DNA of 6,158 nucleotides from Chlamydiota bacterium. Its GTDB lineage: Bacteria; Chlamydiota; Chlamydiia; Chlamydiales; Criblamydiaceae. Shown here in pieces: positions 4,573 to 6,158 of this stretch (the stretch's first letter is position 1; each line of letters opens with the position of its first letter). The position numbers and the translations under genes were made by a program. Location: NCBI GenBank assembly GCA_021772365.1, contig JAJFMC010000278.1:1-6158 (forward strand), read 5' to 3'. The notes beneath the pieces were generated by a model, which did not search any database, was not told the origin of the DNA, and worked only from the letters and a program-made list of their open reading frames with translations.

Positions 4573-5949
4573 ATGTACACCTCGCAAGGCCGGAAAACCA
4601 AGATTGAGCTTTCCGACTACGACTTTGAAAGAGATTTATCGAGCAGGTTAATCCTCTCTAGACTTTCGGTATTTGAAATTGACGTTCTTAAGGAAGTCGT
4701 TTTCAACTCTCTTTCCTTTCCATTACAGGAATTATCAGAGACTCTTGAATCTCCTCCAAATAAGATTCTTTCTGCATTGGAGCGTTTAGAACCGACTAAA
4801 CTTTTCACTTTGACCGATCAAACCATCTCTGTAAACAAGGAACAACGCAAGTATTTCGAGGTGCAGATTGAACGTTTTGACGAAGATTTCCAACCCGACA
4901 CTGTTTTTTTTCAATCACTTCTCAGCTTAATACCTATCCAACTATTACCAACATGGTACGCTGTACCTAAGACAACTGACGATATTGTCCACTCGATCGT
5001 TGACAAGTGTCATCGAACCACTAAGGTATTTGAGCGTTATTTAGCAGAGCTACAGTTTGAAGATGATATAATTACAGCTATTGTTAGTGATATCTATCAG
5101 AGCCCAGAGTTATCGATTGAAGTTCCCGAGATCCTCAAAAAACATGACATTACAAGAGAAAGACTTGAAGAAATCCTTATTTACCTCGAGTTCTGCAAAG
5201 TTTGCAACCTCAACTATCGAAATCTTGAGAATGGTGAATGGAAGCAAGAGGTTACACCGTTTTACGAATGGCGTCAGTATCTGTTATTTTTGAAGAACAC
5301 AGAATGCAATAATTCTGTCACCCCAGAAGAGATAAAAGGTTTCTTTTCTCATGATTTTGGATTTATTGAGCAACTAGACACAACCTTACAGTCCATAGCA
5401 GAACAGCCTATTCCAGCCCCTGAAGTCAAACAGTATTCGTCAGGATACTATTCCTTTGAGGAATTGCAAGACCGTGTTTTCGATCGTATCTGCAACGTTA
5501 ATTTGACAAAAACTGAAGACGGTACAGTCTATCACACCGAGAATACCTCAATTTGGCTTGAAAAACCCATACAAGAAAAAGCAATGGCCCTCTATTTCAG
5601 TACGATTCATAAGTACAGAAAGAGAACTGAAGATCAAGAATTCAATGACCGAGATATTCGAGAGGTAGAAAGAGGCCTTCAACGTATCATCAATAGTGGC
5701 TGGGTACCTCTTGAACAGTTCATTAGTGGGTTAACCGCCTCTCTGGGAGAAGATCACGAGATCAAGTTACAAAAGAAAGGCCGTTACTGGTGCTACGCCA
5801 TCCCTGAATATAACGAAAATCAGTTGGAGTTCATACGTCACGTCATTTTTCACCACCTGTTGGAATCCGGAATGGTGGCGATCGGTGAATATGAAGGTGT
5901 CACCTACATCTCTGTCACACGCTTCGGTCAAATGGCCCTAGGCAACTAA
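4573..5949 (+). CDS. Conserved-looking hypothetical protein with probable winged-helix modules, 458 aa
   Basis: Soluble, charged protein with no signal peptide or membrane segment; I do not recognise its family with certainty. Residues 33-87 (VFEIDVLKEVV…LSETLESPPNKILSALERLE…TLTDQTISVN) look like a winged helix: three helices, then a wing. Residues 165-225 repeat this pattern (EVPEILKKHDITRERLEEILIYLEFCKVCNLNY). The C-terminus 375-458 (WVPLEQFISGLT…GRYWCYAIPEYNENQLEFIRHVIFHHLLESGMVAIGEYEG…ISVTRFGQMAL) resembles the winged-helix part found at the N-terminus of XPB/Ssl2-like helicases and related bacterial proteins, though no helicase domain is present. A DNA- or RNA-binding role is inferred from this alone. 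It has its own strong promoter and ribosome binding site. Its stop codon overlaps that of recF on the other strand, so the two are convergent. Confidence 0.85.
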   Translation: MYTSQGRKTKIELSDYDFERDLSSRLILSRLSVFEIDVLKEVVFNSLSFPLQELSETLESPPNKILSALERLEPTKLFTLTDQTISVNKEQRKYFEVQIERFDEDFQPDTVFFQSLLSLIPIQLLPTWYAVPKTTDDIVHSIVDKCHRTTKVFERYLAELQFEDDIITAIVSDIYQSPELSIEVPEILKKHDITRERLEEILIYLEFCKVCNLNYRNLENGEWKQEVTPFYEWRQYLLFLKNTECNNSVTPEEIKGFFSHDFGFIEQLDTTLQSIAEQPIPAPEVKQYSSGYYSFEELQDRVFDRICNVNLTKTEDGTVYHTENTSIWLEKPIQEKAMALYFSTIHKYRKRTEDQEFNDRDIREVERGLQRIINSGWVPLEQFISGLTASLGEDHEIKLQKKGRYWCYAIPEYNENQLEFIRHVIFHHLLESGMVAIGEYEGVTYISVTRFGQMALGN

Positions 5950-6158
5950 CCAAGCTGAATCACATGTGCATCGGCTTGCGATGGCGACAGTTGCGTCGAT
6001 GTTAAAAATACTTGCCCAAGATTTGAGAGGTGATCCGACATCATCTCCTGTCGACCAGTATCTAAACTCATTCCTACGTCATCTACGAGCATTAGAGGCT
6101 TCACCCTGCTATGTTCTTGTAAACGTTCCCACGTTGCCAACCGAAGAGCGGCTACACA
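5946..6158 (-). CDS. recF: RecF, DNA replication/repair ATPase (C-terminal part, 5' end outside window)
   Basis: RecF is an SMC-like ATPase that helps load RecA onto gapped DNA. Only the last 70 residues are visible. They contain ALRLATWERL (helix before Walker B), the Walker B and D-loop region PLMLVDDVGMSLDTGRQ, and the terminal strand GQVFLTSTQLS followed by a short tail ending QLG. The D-D pair after a hydrophobic strand and the following S-L-D correspond to the usual LLLDDV…ELD of RecF. The frame is open to the right edge; the TTG codon at 6140 is internal (Leu). The TAG stop at 5946-5948 overlaps the TAA stop of the convergent gene. Confidence 0.88.
   Translation of the reverse strand, partial: CVAALRLATWERLQEHSRVKPLMLVDDVGMSLDTGRQEMMSDHLSNLGQVFLTSTQLSPSQADAHVIQLG

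Noticed and set aside
4617..4808. 63-codon minus-strand frame inside the 458-residue gene, and similar small frames at 1300-1572 and 5081-5293
   Set aside because: Shadows of well-supported genes; no ribosome binding sites or domain signals.

Overview
The window looks like chromosomal DNA from a member of the Chlamydiota, most likely an environmental (Parachlamydiales-type) chlamydia. Three things suggest this. A SycD/LcrH-type type III secretion chaperone is present. A folD C-terminus is directly followed by an apbE-like lipoprotein gene, and a recF C-terminus lies within about 4.5 kb; as far as I recall, these genes also sit close together in Chlamydia trachomatis. The base composition is moderately AT-rich. 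The assignment is an inference, since no rRNA or other taxonomic marker is present.

Layout. 1-1995 (+): a tightly overlapping operon of folD (5' end outside the window), an ApbE-type FAD:protein FMN transferase lipoprotein, and a YihX-like HAD phosphatase. 1996-2446: non-coding DNA made of back-to-back imperfect palindromes, ending in a 151-bp element that is self-complementary almost end to end (MITE-like). 2447-2788 (-): a small DUF1622-type membrane protein. 2789-3354: non-coding, mostly filled by a 280-bp element with 22-bp terminal inverted repeats and a perfect 8-bp target-site duplication. This appears to be a non-autonomous relative of ISL3-type insertion sequences. It is followed by a terminator-like hairpin for the genes to the right. 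3355-4316 (-): a three-gene operon of two small proteins I do not recognise and a SycD/LcrH-family chaperone. 4317-4572: a divergent promoter region. 4573-5949 (+): a 458-residue protein of unknown function, probably built of winged-helix modules, with a strong promoter and ribosome binding site. 5946-6158 (-): the C-terminal 70 codons of recF, overlapping the stop codon of the 458-residue gene by three bases.

How the genes work together. The left operon combines one-carbon metabolism (FolD) with flavin attachment to secreted or membrane proteins; in chlamydiae the obvious ApbE client would be the Na+-translocating NADH:quinone reductase. The middle cassette probably serves type III secretion, although no translocator or effector gene lies beside it. 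The right end is a replication/repair locus. The two mobile-element remnants and the reversed gene orientation between the folD-apbE block and recF suggest that the T3SS cassette and the DUF1622 gene sit at a rearrangement or insertion hotspot. No tRNA, rRNA or CRISPR array is visible. The most interesting material is the palindrome and MITE cluster, the orphan T3SS operon, and the unrecognised gene next to recF.
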